A stretch of DNA of 64,000 bases from Labrenzia sp. THAF82. Lineage in GTDB: Bacteria > Pseudomonadota > Alphaproteobacteria > Rhizobiales > Stappiaceae. The position numbers were made by a program, and so were the translations under genes. Below, piece by piece: positions 16,898-24,702 of this stretch. Every line of letters begins with the position of its first letter. Position 1 is the stretch's first letter. The notes beneath the pieces are model-generated. The model was not told the origin of the DNA, made no database searches, and saw nothing but the letters and a program-made list of their open reading frames with translations. Location of the stretch: the NCBI RefSeq assembly GCF_009363435.1, contig NZ_CP045354.1, forward strand, positions 748,001-812,000, written 5' to 3'.

Positions 16898-16943
16898 AAA
16901 AGTAGGGCATCTTGCCGGCCATACAAAATAAGTTGGCAATCCC
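16898..16943 (-). repeat. Right arm of the inverted pair around the RTX gene
   Basis: The reverse complement begins GGGATTGCCAACTTATTTTG and matches 15175-15220 with about 4 mismatches. It ends 59 nt after the RTX stop codon. No gene is seen between 16944 and 17024. Confidence 0.75.
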
Positions 16944-17104
16944 GGCAATCGCCGTGATGAACAAGATGGATATGAAAATCGACCAAAAACTCTACCGCGA
17001 ATTCCGGTCCTTGATACTGCCCAGTGAGCTACTCCCCGGAAATCGGACACTGACGTAAGCTACAATTTGTTGTCTGCTGGTCTTCGAGAATTAGGAGATC
17101 AGAG

Positions 17105-17398
17105 ATGTCGAAACGCAAGCGGCACGCGCCGGAATTCAAGGCGAAGGTCGCCCTGGAAGCCCTGAAGGGCGAGGAGACGGTCTCGGAGCTGGCGAGCCGG
17201 TTCGGGGTTCATCCGACCATGATCCATCAATGGAAGCGTGCCCTGCTGGAAGGAGCTTCGGACGTGTTTGCACGTGGCGGCAAACGAAAGCCCGAGATTG
17301 ACGAGGACCAGGTGAAGGAGCTCCATGCCAAAATCGGGGAGCTGGCGGTTGCCAACGATTTTTTGTCCAGAAAGCTCAAACCTTGGGGCATGAAGTGA
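17105..17398 (+). CDS. IS3-family OrfA (element 2, truncated copy)
   Basis: 97 aa, MSKRKRHAPEFKAKVALEAL, with the HTH ETVSELASRFGVHPTMIHQWK. It is identical to the protein at 28863-29156. It precedes the interrupted orfB. Confidence 0.9.
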   Translation: MSKRKRHAPEFKAKVALEALKGEETVSELASRFGVHPTMIHQWKRALLEGASDVFARGGKRKPEIDEDQVKELHAKIGELAVANDFLSRKLKPWGMK

Positions 17399-17890
17399 GG
17401 CGCGGCATGATCGAGCCGAGGCATCCAGACTTATCGGTCGGCAAGCAGTGTTCTCTGCTGTCGATCTCGCGCTCGTCTTTCTATTATACGCCGAAGGGCG
17501 AGAGCGAGATGAACCTCGCGCTGATGCGCCAGATCGATGAACAGTTCCTGGAGGCGCCGTTCTTCGGTGTCCGGCAGATGACCTGGCACCTAAAGAACGA
17601 AGGTCATCCGGTGAACGAGAAGCGGGTCCGGCGACTGATGCGGCTCATGGGCCTGATGCCGATCTACCAGAAGCCCAATACAAGCAGGCCAGCCAAGGGA
17701 CACAAGATCTGGCCATATCTGCTCAAGGGATTGCGGGTGGAACGGCCGAACCAGGTCTGGGCGTCCGACATCACGTATTTACCGATGCGCCGCGGGTTCC
17801 TCTACCTGGTCGCGATCATGGACTGGTTCACCCGCAAGGTGCTGGCCTGGCGCATCTCCAATACCCTGGAAGCCGACTTCTGCGTCGAGG
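17383..17890 (+). pseudogene. IS3-family OrfB truncated by IS copy B
   Basis: Retains the N-terminal HTH_21 part and the first catalytic Asp (VWASDITYLPMRRGF). It is lost after LEADFCVE, before the second Asp and Glu. Confidence 0.9.
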
Positions 17891-17929
17891 GGTAATCATC
17901 CCATTTTTCGCGGGGTCGATAACTGGACT

Positions 17930-18754
17930 TCAGGCTGCAGCTGTCAGTTTCATTTTCGGCGTAACGCCGCCGATGGCCATATTTGGCCGCTCATTGTTGT
18001 ATGTCCATAGCCAGCGTGTGGCGTGATCCTGTGCCTCCTTGATCGTGTTGAATATGTATTGTCCGAGCCATTCATGGCGGACGGTTCGGTTGTAGCGCTC
18101 GATATAGGCGTTCTGTTGCGGTTTGCCGGGCTGGATGTATTGCAGCCCGATCCCGCGCCGTGAAGCCCACATTTGCAACGCCGCACTGACGTTTTCCGGG
18201 CCATTGTCCACCCTGATGTTAAGGGGCTTGCCGCGCCATTCGATGATCCGCTCCAGCGTACGGATTACCCGTAGGGCCTGAATGGAGATGTCCACCTCAA
18301 TGCCCAACCCCTCCCGGTTGAAGTCGTCCAGCACGTTCAGAGTCCTGAAGCTACGCCCATCGGCCAACTGATCCGACATGAAGTCCATTGACCAGGTGAC
18401 ATTTGCCTCGTTTGGCACAACCAACGGCTCCGGCTTTTCCCGAACCAGACGCTTCTTCGGTTTGATGCGCAGGTTTAACTCCAGAGCACGATAAATCCGC
18501 CGGACGCGCTTGTGGTTCCAAGCAAAGCCTTTGACATTGCGCAGGTAAAGGAAACACAAGCCGAAGCCCCAGGTACGGTGTGTTGTCGTCAGCCGCACCA
18601 GCCAGTCTGCGATCTCGGCATTCTCGTCGCCCAGTTTGCGTTCATAGCGATAGCAGCTTTCGCTGATCTGGAAAGTCCGGCAAGCAAGCGCAATGCTCAC
18701 GCCACGCAGACGGATTGCATTCATGGCCATCTCTCTACGTTGAGACGGCCTCAA
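17930..18754 (-). CDS. IS3-family transposase OrfB (copy B)
   Basis: 274 aa and intact, differing from copy A by Asn to Lys in LRIKPKKRL. All three DDE residues are present. Confidence 0.92.
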   Translation of the reverse strand: MRPSQRREMAMNAIRLRGVSIALACRTFQISESCYRYERKLGDENAEIADWLVRLTTTHRTWGFGLCFLYLRNVKGFAWNHKRVRRIYRALELNLRIKPKKRLVREKPEPLVVPNEANVTWSMDFMSDQLADGRSFRTLNVLDDFNREGLGIEVDISIQALRVIRTLERIIEWRGKPLNIRVDNGPENVSAALQMWASRRGIGLQYIQPGKPQQNAYIERYNRTVRHEWLGQYIFNTIKEAQDHATRWLWTYNNERPNMAIGGVTPKMKLTAAA

Positions 18755-19017
18755 GGCTTTTTTCCCAGAGCATCCTTCAGCAGTTCGTTCTGCATTGCCA
18801 TCTCGGCATACATCTTCTTCAGTCGGCGGTTCTCCTCGGCCATCGCCTTCATCTCAGACATCAACGAAGCGTCCATCCCGCCATATTTGGAACGCCAGTT
18901 GTAATACGTCGCGTTGCTGATCCCGTGCTCCCGGCAAAGATCGGCGACTGGGACCCCGCTCTCACCCTGCTTCAAAACTGCCAGGATCTGGCTTTCCGTA
19001 ATTCTTGATTTCTTCAT
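18751..19017 (-). CDS. IS3-family transposase OrfA (copy B)
   Basis: 88 aa, the same as copy A. It overlaps OrfB by 4 nt after the A6G slip sequence. Confidence 0.9.
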   Translation of the reverse strand: MKKSRITESQILAVLKQGESGVPVADLCREHGISNATYYNWRSKYGGMDASLMSEMKAMAEENRRLKKMYAEMAMQNELLKDALGKKP

Positions 19018-19144
19018 GTCGTTCTCCAAGCGCATCAAAGGCCGGAGAAGTCCAATTTTCAACCCGTTGGTTTTTGGGGACGATTACCGGTGCTTCTGGT
19101 GCTGTTCACCGTGTCACACTGAATAGGACTGCCCACGGGCGCGA

Positions 19145-19393
19145 TCAATGCTCGCGATCGCGCGGCGGCATCGGATCGTTGCCACCGCCGAGCGTGTCCT
19201 TGCTGCGGATTTTTCCGTCACGTCCCTTCACCGTCAGCTCGCCGCCTCCGGCATTGACGAGCTTCTCACGGCCCGAAGCGATCGCTGCCGCCTGCGTGTC
19301 GAAGACAAAGCCACGCCCTGCGTCGTTCCGTTTATCGACCCATTTGTTGTCCGAGGGCCGCCGGTAGATCGTCCTGTCTTTATCTTTGCTCAT
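19145..19393 (-). CDS. Small DUF2188-like protein, third gene of the IetAS locus
   Basis: 82 aa, strongly charged. The order YRRPSDNKWVDKRNDAGRGF, then an A/S-rich helix (DTQAAAIASGREKLVNAGGG), then ELTVKGRDGKI matches the short DUF2188 layout (W-x-V-k, A-x-x-x-A, G-x-G-E-L-x-V-k-g-r-D-G-x-I). It starts 2 nt after the ietS stop, so it is surely cotranscribed. The function of the family is unknown. Its place suggests an accessory or regulatory part of the defence operon, though it may be a passenger. Confidence 0.7.
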   Translation of the reverse strand: MSKDKDRTIYRRPSDNKWVDKRNDAGRGFVFDTQAAAIASGREKLVNAGGGELTVKGRDGKIRSKDTLGGGNDPMPPRDREH

Positions 19394-19395
19394 GC

Positions 19396-21669
19396 TCAGA
19401 ACCCTTCGTTGTCCACGTCGATGTCTGCCTCGACGACTGCCGTCTCGACAAAGGCACCGAGCTGGTCGCGCAGCTCGTTATACACATCGTCGTTCTCATC
19501 GCCGGTGCCGAGCGACAGAACGAAAATGGTCTCCATTTCTGGAATCTCGTCAGCACTCGAGTACCCGTAGAGGTACAGATCGCGTGCATAGATGCGGGCG
19601 TAGATGCGCAGCATATCGCTCTCGAAGCTGACGCCCTGAAAGTCGTTCTTATGGTGCCGGATCGGGCTCCACTTGTGATCGAACGACCGCGCTTCCTGTT
19701 CGGTAATCTTGCCCGTGTCGAGCGACCCGAGGAGGTTATGAAACTTCGCGGCATTCTTTGGCGTCTTACCGCGCTGATATTGGAGCGCCGTCGCCAATCG
19801 GACACTGAAGTAATTCGGCCCGGCATAATCCGTCACCATCGGGAGCGGATTGAGGATCGCTGTCAAAGCCCCCGTGCCTTTCAGCTTACCGGTCCTCTTC
19901 AGAGATTCCGGAATAGGCAGTTCCCAATAATAGGCCGCGCTCGGGCGGAGTGACGCTCTCCATTGCAGGGTGACAAAGCCCGGCCTGCACTCCCAGGGCA
20001 GCGATGCCGTTGTCGGCGTGCCGAAGCCAAGTGCCGGATCGAAGGTCACCCCGTCCGAATTGTGCAGGAGCAACGCCTTCACGAGATCGGGCGAGGCCTC
20101 TCGCAGCCGCTCCATCGTGTGCGCGGCGAGCGGAGATGTCAGGGAGGTAGCAAAGCTCGATCCACGGATGACTACGCCGCCCAAAGCGCGGACGTGCGAA
20201 AAGTGCGAGAGGTCCGGCTTCTGCATACTGGACGGCCCCGGCCCGCAAAGGCTGACGGGGCACTTGCCCGCCGGATCTCCGTTGTTGTCGTGAACGCGGC
20301 CGCCAACAGTAATCGCTGCCTCGCAGTCGCCGGGTGGCTGAAGTCGCATTCCCGGCTTGTTGCCAATAGAGATGATCGGCAGCACACTGTGCTTCCGTGC
20401 CAGCATGGCGATGTCATGCCCGAGCGCACTCACGGCTTCGAGGTCGCATGAATAGGGTTGATTGAGCGACAAGTTCCAAACCCGCGTTTCCGGGTTCGAC
20501 GCCATCACGCTATCGAGATAGGCCACAAAATCCTGAGGATCGACGAAGGCGCGTGAACCCTTCTTGGCGACCGCCTGCACTGTGCCGACCTGGCAATAGA
20601 GTGGCGGCAGGTTCAGATTGTTGTTCCAATCATGCCCCTGCACCACGAGAGACGTGACCCAATTTCCGTGCTGTGTATCGGCAGCACCATCCGCAATCAG
20701 CGGCGGCGCACGCCAGGCTTCCGCATGACGGTAAGAGGCGGCGGTGAGCCCGCCGTCAACGACGCCGACGATCGGCAGCGTCGTCATGTCCCTTGGCAAA
20801 GGGCGGTCGGGTTCCCTACCCTCACCTGGCGAAGTCGAACTGATTGACTGAACCGGCTCGATGCGGAACACGGTGCCCGAAGCAATCAGTTGATCGAGTG
20901 CAGTACGCGACGGCACCAGCACGGTCGTGCGAGCGCGATGGTGCAGGCGATAAGTGCGCATCGCAAGATTGAAGCGGTCGCCGCTCGCCGCCAGCGTCTT
21001 AAGTGCACGCCGCATCCCGACCGGCACGTCCGTATCCGTGCCTACATCGATCCCCGCCAGGAGCGGCGGCGGCGGCACGATTGTGCCATCGCGCAGGACG
21101 GAAAAGCGCTGGATCAGCTCTTCTGCTGCATCGCGACCACGCAAAGGCATGAGCCATACGACAAAGGCTTTGCCCGCGTCAGTTACGGGCGCGGATTCCC
21201 AAATCTCATCGAGGCTGGCCGCCCCGCCGGCATCGGCACTTTCGAAGAACCGCACGGCTTCGATGCGGGAAATATCCACCTGATCCTTGGTAAGGCCGCT
21301 GCTCTCGACTATGCCCGCATATCGGTCGAGCTGATCCGCTGCGATCTCGACCAGGTATCCCGAGCGATAGGGCGCAATCAGGCGCGCGCTGCGCGTCGCC
21401 TGAAAGAGGTCGTTTGGCGTATAACTTGGCGCAAGAGAGTCGTCGAACATGGAAGCATAGAGCACCACTCTGCCGTCGAAGCGTGGCTGCTGCGTTGCTT
21501 GCGTTCCCAGGTCACGGAACTGTCTCGATAGTACGCGCCGCTGTTTGGGCAAGCGACCCGTCATGATGCTGGCCGCGTTCTTTCCGCCGCCCGATACACC
21601 CTCAGGCTTCGGGTCTTTGGTGAAGCGAAGGACGGGATTCAGAAGCGGTTGCCGGGGAGGGTCAGCCAT
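19396..21669 (-). CDS. ietS: Subtilase (S8) component of an IetAS-type anti-phage system
   Basis: 757 aa. The catalytic triad is visible: Asp in LPIVGVVDGGLTAA, His in AADTQHGNWVTSLV and Ser in VIRGSSFATSLTSPLAA. An N-terminal region of about 290 aa without motifs precedes it; there is no signal peptide, so it acts in the cytoplasm. It overlaps ietA by 8 nt. AAA ATPase plus subtilase pairs of this shape are described as the IetAS defence system; how it senses phage and what it cleaves are not known to me. Confidence 0.82.
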   Translation of the reverse strand: MADPPRQPLLNPVLRFTKDPKPEGVSGGGKNAASIMTGRLPKQRRVLSRQFRDLGTQATQQPRFDGRVVLYASMFDDSLAPSYTPNDLFQATRSARLIAPYRSGYLVEIAADQLDRYAGIVESSGLTKDQVDISRIEAVRFFESADAGGAASLDEIWESAPVTDAGKAFVVWLMPLRGRDAAEELIQRFSVLRDGTIVPPPPLLAGIDVGTDTDVPVGMRRALKTLAASGDRFNLAMRTYRLHHRARTTVLVPSRTALDQLIASGTVFRIEPVQSISSTSPGEGREPDRPLPRDMTTLPIVGVVDGGLTAASYRHAEAWRAPPLIADGAADTQHGNWVTSLVVQGHDWNNNLNLPPLYCQVGTVQAVAKKGSRAFVDPQDFVAYLDSVMASNPETRVWNLSLNQPYSCDLEAVSALGHDIAMLARKHSVLPIISIGNKPGMRLQPPGDCEAAITVGGRVHDNNGDPAGKCPVSLCGPGPSSMQKPDLSHFSHVRALGGVVIRGSSFATSLTSPLAAHTMERLREASPDLVKALLLHNSDGVTFDPALGFGTPTTASLPWECRPGFVTLQWRASLRPSAAYYWELPIPESLKRTGKLKGTGALTAILNPLPMVTDYAGPNYFSVRLATALQYQRGKTPKNAAKFHNLLGSLDTGKITEQEARSFDHKWSPIRHHKNDFQGVSFESDMLRIYARIYARDLYLYGYSSADEIPEMETIFVLSLGTGDENDDVYNELRDQLGAFVETAVVEADIDVDNEGF

Positions 21670-22786
21670 CGAGCGTCTCCTTCAAATAGCGGTGCACCAT
21701 CTGGCGGCTGACGCCGACGATTTTGGAAATGTCCGATTGGCTGATGCCGCCCTTGTCGTGCAACAAACCAGTCAGTGTCCTTTTGTCGGCCGTGTCCAGT
21801 TCACGGTTATCAAGCAGCCGGGGGCTGCCGGTACGCGATGCGCCTACGGCCAGCAGAATATGTGCAAGGCTGGCATCCTGATTGCTCAGGATCGCGCGCC
21901 GCCGCGCTGCCAGTGCGATATTCTCGATGTCCGCGCCATTTAGCCCGTCCGATACCCGCGCCAGCAGGCGGCCGTCGTCCTTGCGGGCTTCATCACCCAG
22001 GAACAAGAAATGCTCCCACATGCTGGCACGCACATCCTCATCAGGCAGTGTCAACTCGACCTTGTAGGGAAAACGTCGCCAAATCGCGGGATCGAGAAGG
22101 TGTGGATGGTTGGTTGCGCCGACCGTCACAACGTCATCGGTCAGAGAGTCCAGCCCCTGAAGAACGGTGTTCACCACGCGCTTCAGCTCGCCCAGCTCGT
22201 GCCGGTCGTCCCGGAGCTTCGCGATAGCATCCATTTCATCGAGGAAAAGGACGGCGTTCCGAGCGGGCACAAACTCGAATATTCCCCTGATGTTTTTGGC
22301 GGTTTCGCCCAACCTGGACGAAATCAGCGAGTCGAGCCGCGCCACATACAGCGGCCGCCGGAGCGAGGCTGCGATGTGCCCTGCCAGCAAGGTCTTACCG
22401 GTGCCGGGTGGTCCATACAGCAGTAAGCCAAGTCGCGCAGAAACGCCCTTCTCAGCCAGTAGGCCAATATGCTGTGCATCTTCGATGAATTGTGAGATCG
22501 TCTGTCCCGCCTCTCCGCCCAGCATGATCGGCGTGGTCGGCCATTGCCCCTCTTCGATAAGAGGTAGCCGCGATCCGGCATCCCGAGGCAAAGCCTCGGC
22601 ATAACCTGACGTCTGTAGTGGCACACCGCGCTTGCGCAGTAGGTTCTGAAGGGATTTTGCCCCCTCAAGGTCATTCTGTTCGGCCATTCGCTTCGCGATC
22701 TGGCCGCCGAGACGCCGCACGGCAGTGTAGTCCGCTGTCATAGCAGCTTCTACGAGGGCGGTTACGAGGGATTTGTCAACTTCCAT
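21662..22786 (-). CDS. ietA: AAA+ ATPase component of an IetAS-type anti-phage system
   Basis: 374 aa. Walker A GPPGTGKT (about residues 125-132), Walker B VLFLDEMD (179-186), sensor 1 in VTVGATNHP and an arginine-finger-like WRRFPYK show a classic AAA module of the FtsH/katanin type. The C-terminus (LLHDKGGISQSDISKIVGVS and RQMVHRYLKE) is a helix-turn-helix of the resolvase type, so the ATPase may also bind DNA or regulate its own operon. It is first gene of the operon ietA - ietS - DUF2188. The reading frame is intact. Confidence 0.84.
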   Translation of the reverse strand: MEVDKSLVTALVEAAMTADYTAVRRLGGQIAKRMAEQNDLEGAKSLQNLLRKRGVPLQTSGYAEALPRDAGSRLPLIEEGQWPTTPIMLGGEAGQTISQFIEDAQHIGLLAEKGVSARLGLLLYGPPGTGKTLLAGHIAASLRRPLYVARLDSLISSRLGETAKNIRGIFEFVPARNAVLFLDEMDAIAKLRDDRHELGELKRVVNTVLQGLDSLTDDVVTVGATNHPHLLDPAIWRRFPYKVELTLPDEDVRASMWEHFLFLGDEARKDDGRLLARVSDGLNGADIENIALAARRRAILSNQDASLAHILLAVGASRTGSPRLLDNRELDTADKRTLTGLLHDKGGISQSDISKIVGVSRQMVHRYLKETLDG

Positions 22787-22805
22787 GCCTGAAAAATGCT
22801 ATCAA

Positions 22806-22833
22806 ATCATACAAATGTCAACTACATAATCAA
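22806..22833 (-). promoter_or_regulatory. Candidate promoter of the ietA operon
   Basis: On the minus strand TTGATT (22833-22828), a 16-bp spacer, then TATGAT (22811-22806), 19 nt before the ietA ATG. A TTGACA within the spacer is an alternative -35. The leader would be very short. Confidence 0.45.
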
Positions 22834-23365
22834 AAACGTAAACCTGTACTCGTCACTTCTGCGCGAGACGCTCGCCGGGCGGTTACGGCTTTCGTAAGCG
22901 CAATATCTGCTAGACCGTGCTGCTCAAATCATTATCCGGAACGCGTTGGTCCCTGAACCAAATCGGCTGGAAACGCGATACTGCTCGACGTTTGCTTACC
23001 AACCGGCGGCCCTGCCCTCTTCTCGGCAACCACCCCATCTTGTTTTGTCCCCTTGAATGTGTCGTTGCGAGGTCAATAGTCTTATTTGCTACAGCGAACA
23101 GTCTCGATGCGTTCTATTATTTAGGATGAGGATTGTATGTGCTCTTGCTAAGATTTTAAAAAATATTTGGTTCGGGATATACCGACCTCAAAACAGAAGT
23201 TTTAAGTTTGCGTTCAAATTATTTCTTTTAAAAATAAGAAAAGTCGATCGAGCTCTCATCGATTTTTTCTATTCAGTTGCTCAAAAAATCATCTAAAGGG
23301 CATTGCACTTTTTGATTGGCTTCCGGTTTAGGTCTGGCTGACTGATCCGGTTTCTTGGGGCATGG
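22834..23365 (+). other. Intergenic region with a resolvase relic
   Basis: No intact gene. On the minus strand 22995-23050 codes a decayed copy (AEKRAGPPVGK) of the KRAGRPVGRP linker found in the resolvase just downstream, so a second resolvase once lay here. The rest (23060-23300) is AT-rich and featureless. Confidence 0.5.
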
Positions 23366-23929
23366 TCAGTCCGCTTTGGCATCAGCCTCCAGCCGCCGGT
23401 AAATTGCCTGGCGCGGGACGCCGGCGGTGCGCGCAGCGGCCGTGATCGTCATGCCGCCATCAAGCAAGTGGCGAATACCGGGCCAGCGTGCATCAGTGAT
23501 CGCCGGTGGCCGGCCAACCGGCCGCCCTGCCCTCTTCGCGGCCGCCATTCCCTCTTTTGTTCGCTGTCGGATCACATCCCGTTCGAATTCCGCGTAGGCC
23601 GCGCTGATATGGAAGAACAGCCGCCCGCCCGGCGTCGTCGTGTCGATCGCCTCGTGCAGCGACACAAAGTCAATGCCAAAGCGCCCGATCCGCTCGACAT
23701 CCTCGATCAGGAATTTCATCGATCGCGCCAGCCGGTCAAGCCGCGTCACGACCAGAGCGCCCCCTTCCGAGGCCGCGTTCAATGCGCGCTCGAGCTGCGG
23801 CTTGCAAACCGCCCCTCCAGAAACTCCCTTGTCATGGAAAATTCGCTCGCAGCCGGCCGCCTTGAGAGCTTCCCGTTGACCGGCGCCGGTCTGGTCACCG
23901 GTTGATGTTCTTATATATCCGATTTTCAT
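23366..23929 (-). CDS. Serine resolvase/invertase-family recombinase
   Basis: 187 aa. N-terminal catalytic domain: MKIGYIRTSTGDQTGAGQRE, in which the usual nucleophile position (Y-x-R-x-S) is Ser8/Thr9-like; LDRLARS and RLFFHISAAYAEFERDVIRQ are the conserved dimer and active-site blocks. The C-terminal HTH (GMTITAAARTAGVPRQAIYR) binds the res site. Its role would be resolving cointegrates or plasmid dimers. The position next to the defence genes and effector module suggests that it belonged to a transposon or plasmid. Confidence 0.88.
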   Translation of the reverse strand: MKIGYIRTSTGDQTGAGQREALKAAGCERIFHDKGVSGGAVCKPQLERALNAASEGGALVVTRLDRLARSMKFLIEDVERIGRFGIDFVSLHEAIDTTTPGGRLFFHISAAYAEFERDVIRQRTKEGMAAAKRAGRPVGRPPAITDARWPGIRHLLDGGMTITAAARTAGVPRQAIYRRLEADAKAD

Positions 23930-24070
23930 GTCCGGAATTAATCACGCCAAGTGATTTCAGACAAGTCGAATAAAGGACAGTTTTCGGTTTCGGACACATG
24001 GCGGATTTCTGCGCCGGACAGCGTCCGATAATTATCGGGCTCGAATTTACCGGACATGTCCGGAAGCGAT
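23930..24070 (-). promoter_or_regulatory. Candidate res site of the resolvase
   Basis: The 140 bp upstream of the resolvase hold two perfect palindromes, CCGATAATTATCGG (24025-24038) and CCGGACATGTCCGG (24050-24063), plus further TCCGGA/CGGACA half-sites (23931, 23992, 24014). Clustered dyads beside a Tn3-type resolvase are the expected form of a res site with subsites I-III. The resolvase promoter would overlap it. Confidence 0.55.
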
Positions 24071-24164
24071 CCTTTTAGGACAAAAGAGATCAACCGCATC
24101 GACACCGTATTGCCCAATGATTTGCGCAACACGGTGAATCGGATCAATGCAACAACGCGGTTAT

Positions 24165-24635
24165 TCAGGGTTTCAGAACGACGGGGGCCGTCTCGTCTGA
24201 CGGAAGCGAGCCATCGACTTCGGCGTAAGCGGCTTCGTCCGCGTCGAAGTTCTCAAGCCAGTCCGAGACGCCGATTGACTGACGAGCGAAATCGCTGACC
24301 TGTTCGACAAAACTATCGAGCGACCAAATTTGCAGCGTCAATAGGAAAACGCCAGCATCATCCTCCATGCCAAGGCAGGACATGTTCTCGATGTTGAAGG
24401 CAAGCGTTTGTCTAAGCAGGGCGGCCTGATGTGCGATCGGCATGGAGTGGTCCAGCTGTCCCACCGGAGACAGCAGCCGCACGCATCCGACCGTTTCGTC
24501 AAAACATATCGCAACGATACCCTCGTCGCCGAATTCAGCGCTGGCGACGTCGTCCGGTCCAAGGGACAACTCGCCTAACCCCGTCTGGCGAGAGAATTCA
24601 GCCAGCGCGTTGTTGACGTCATGCCGCGTGATCAT
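24165..24635 (-). CDS. CesT/Tir-type type III secretion chaperone-like protein
   Basis: 156 aa, acidic. It has the class I chaperone layout: N-terminal helix VNNALAEFSRQTGLGELSLG, a beta segment (EGIVAICFDETVGCVRLLSP), a helix AALLRQTLAFNIENMSCLG (the L-L-x-x-x-L-x-x-N signature), strand VFLLTLQIWSLD, and helix SFVEQVSDFARQ before a Trp. Such chaperones bind the N-terminal part of one effector in the cytosol. It starts 67 nt after the stop of the hydrolase gene on the same strand, the usual place for a cognate chaperone. No secretion apparatus gene is in the window. Confidence 0.72.
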   Translation of the reverse strand: MITRHDVNNALAEFSRQTGLGELSLGPDDVASAEFGDEGIVAICFDETVGCVRLLSPVGQLDHSMPIAHQAALLRQTLAFNIENMSCLGMEDDAGVFLLTLQIWSLDSFVEQVSDFARQSIGVSDWLENFDADEAAYAEVDGSLPSDETAPVVLKP

Positions 24636-24702
24636 GCGTGTACCACGGCAACCCGCGAGTGCCCCTCTACAGTTCTGCGTTCGACTGTCCTTATCCGGCT
24701 TA

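Larger units (their letters stand above)
17025..17890 (+). mobile_element. IS3-family element 2, right part replaced by IS copy B
   Basis: The left terminus TGAGCTACTCCCC (17025) is identical to that of the longer copy at 28783-30047. The match runs to 17890 within orfB, where copy B of the 1198-bp element begins. The continuation of orfB is not found on the far side of copy B. Confidence 0.9.
17891..19088 (-). mobile_element. Full 1198-bp IS3-family insertion sequence, copy B
   Basis: Both termini are complete, but the 4-bp flanks differ (GAGG left, GGTG right). The left flank is IS3 element 2 and the right flank is unrelated, so the sequence to the right was brought here by deletion or recombination after insertion. 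It shares the GATGATCCG and RIKPKKR variants with copy D. Confidence 0.93.
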
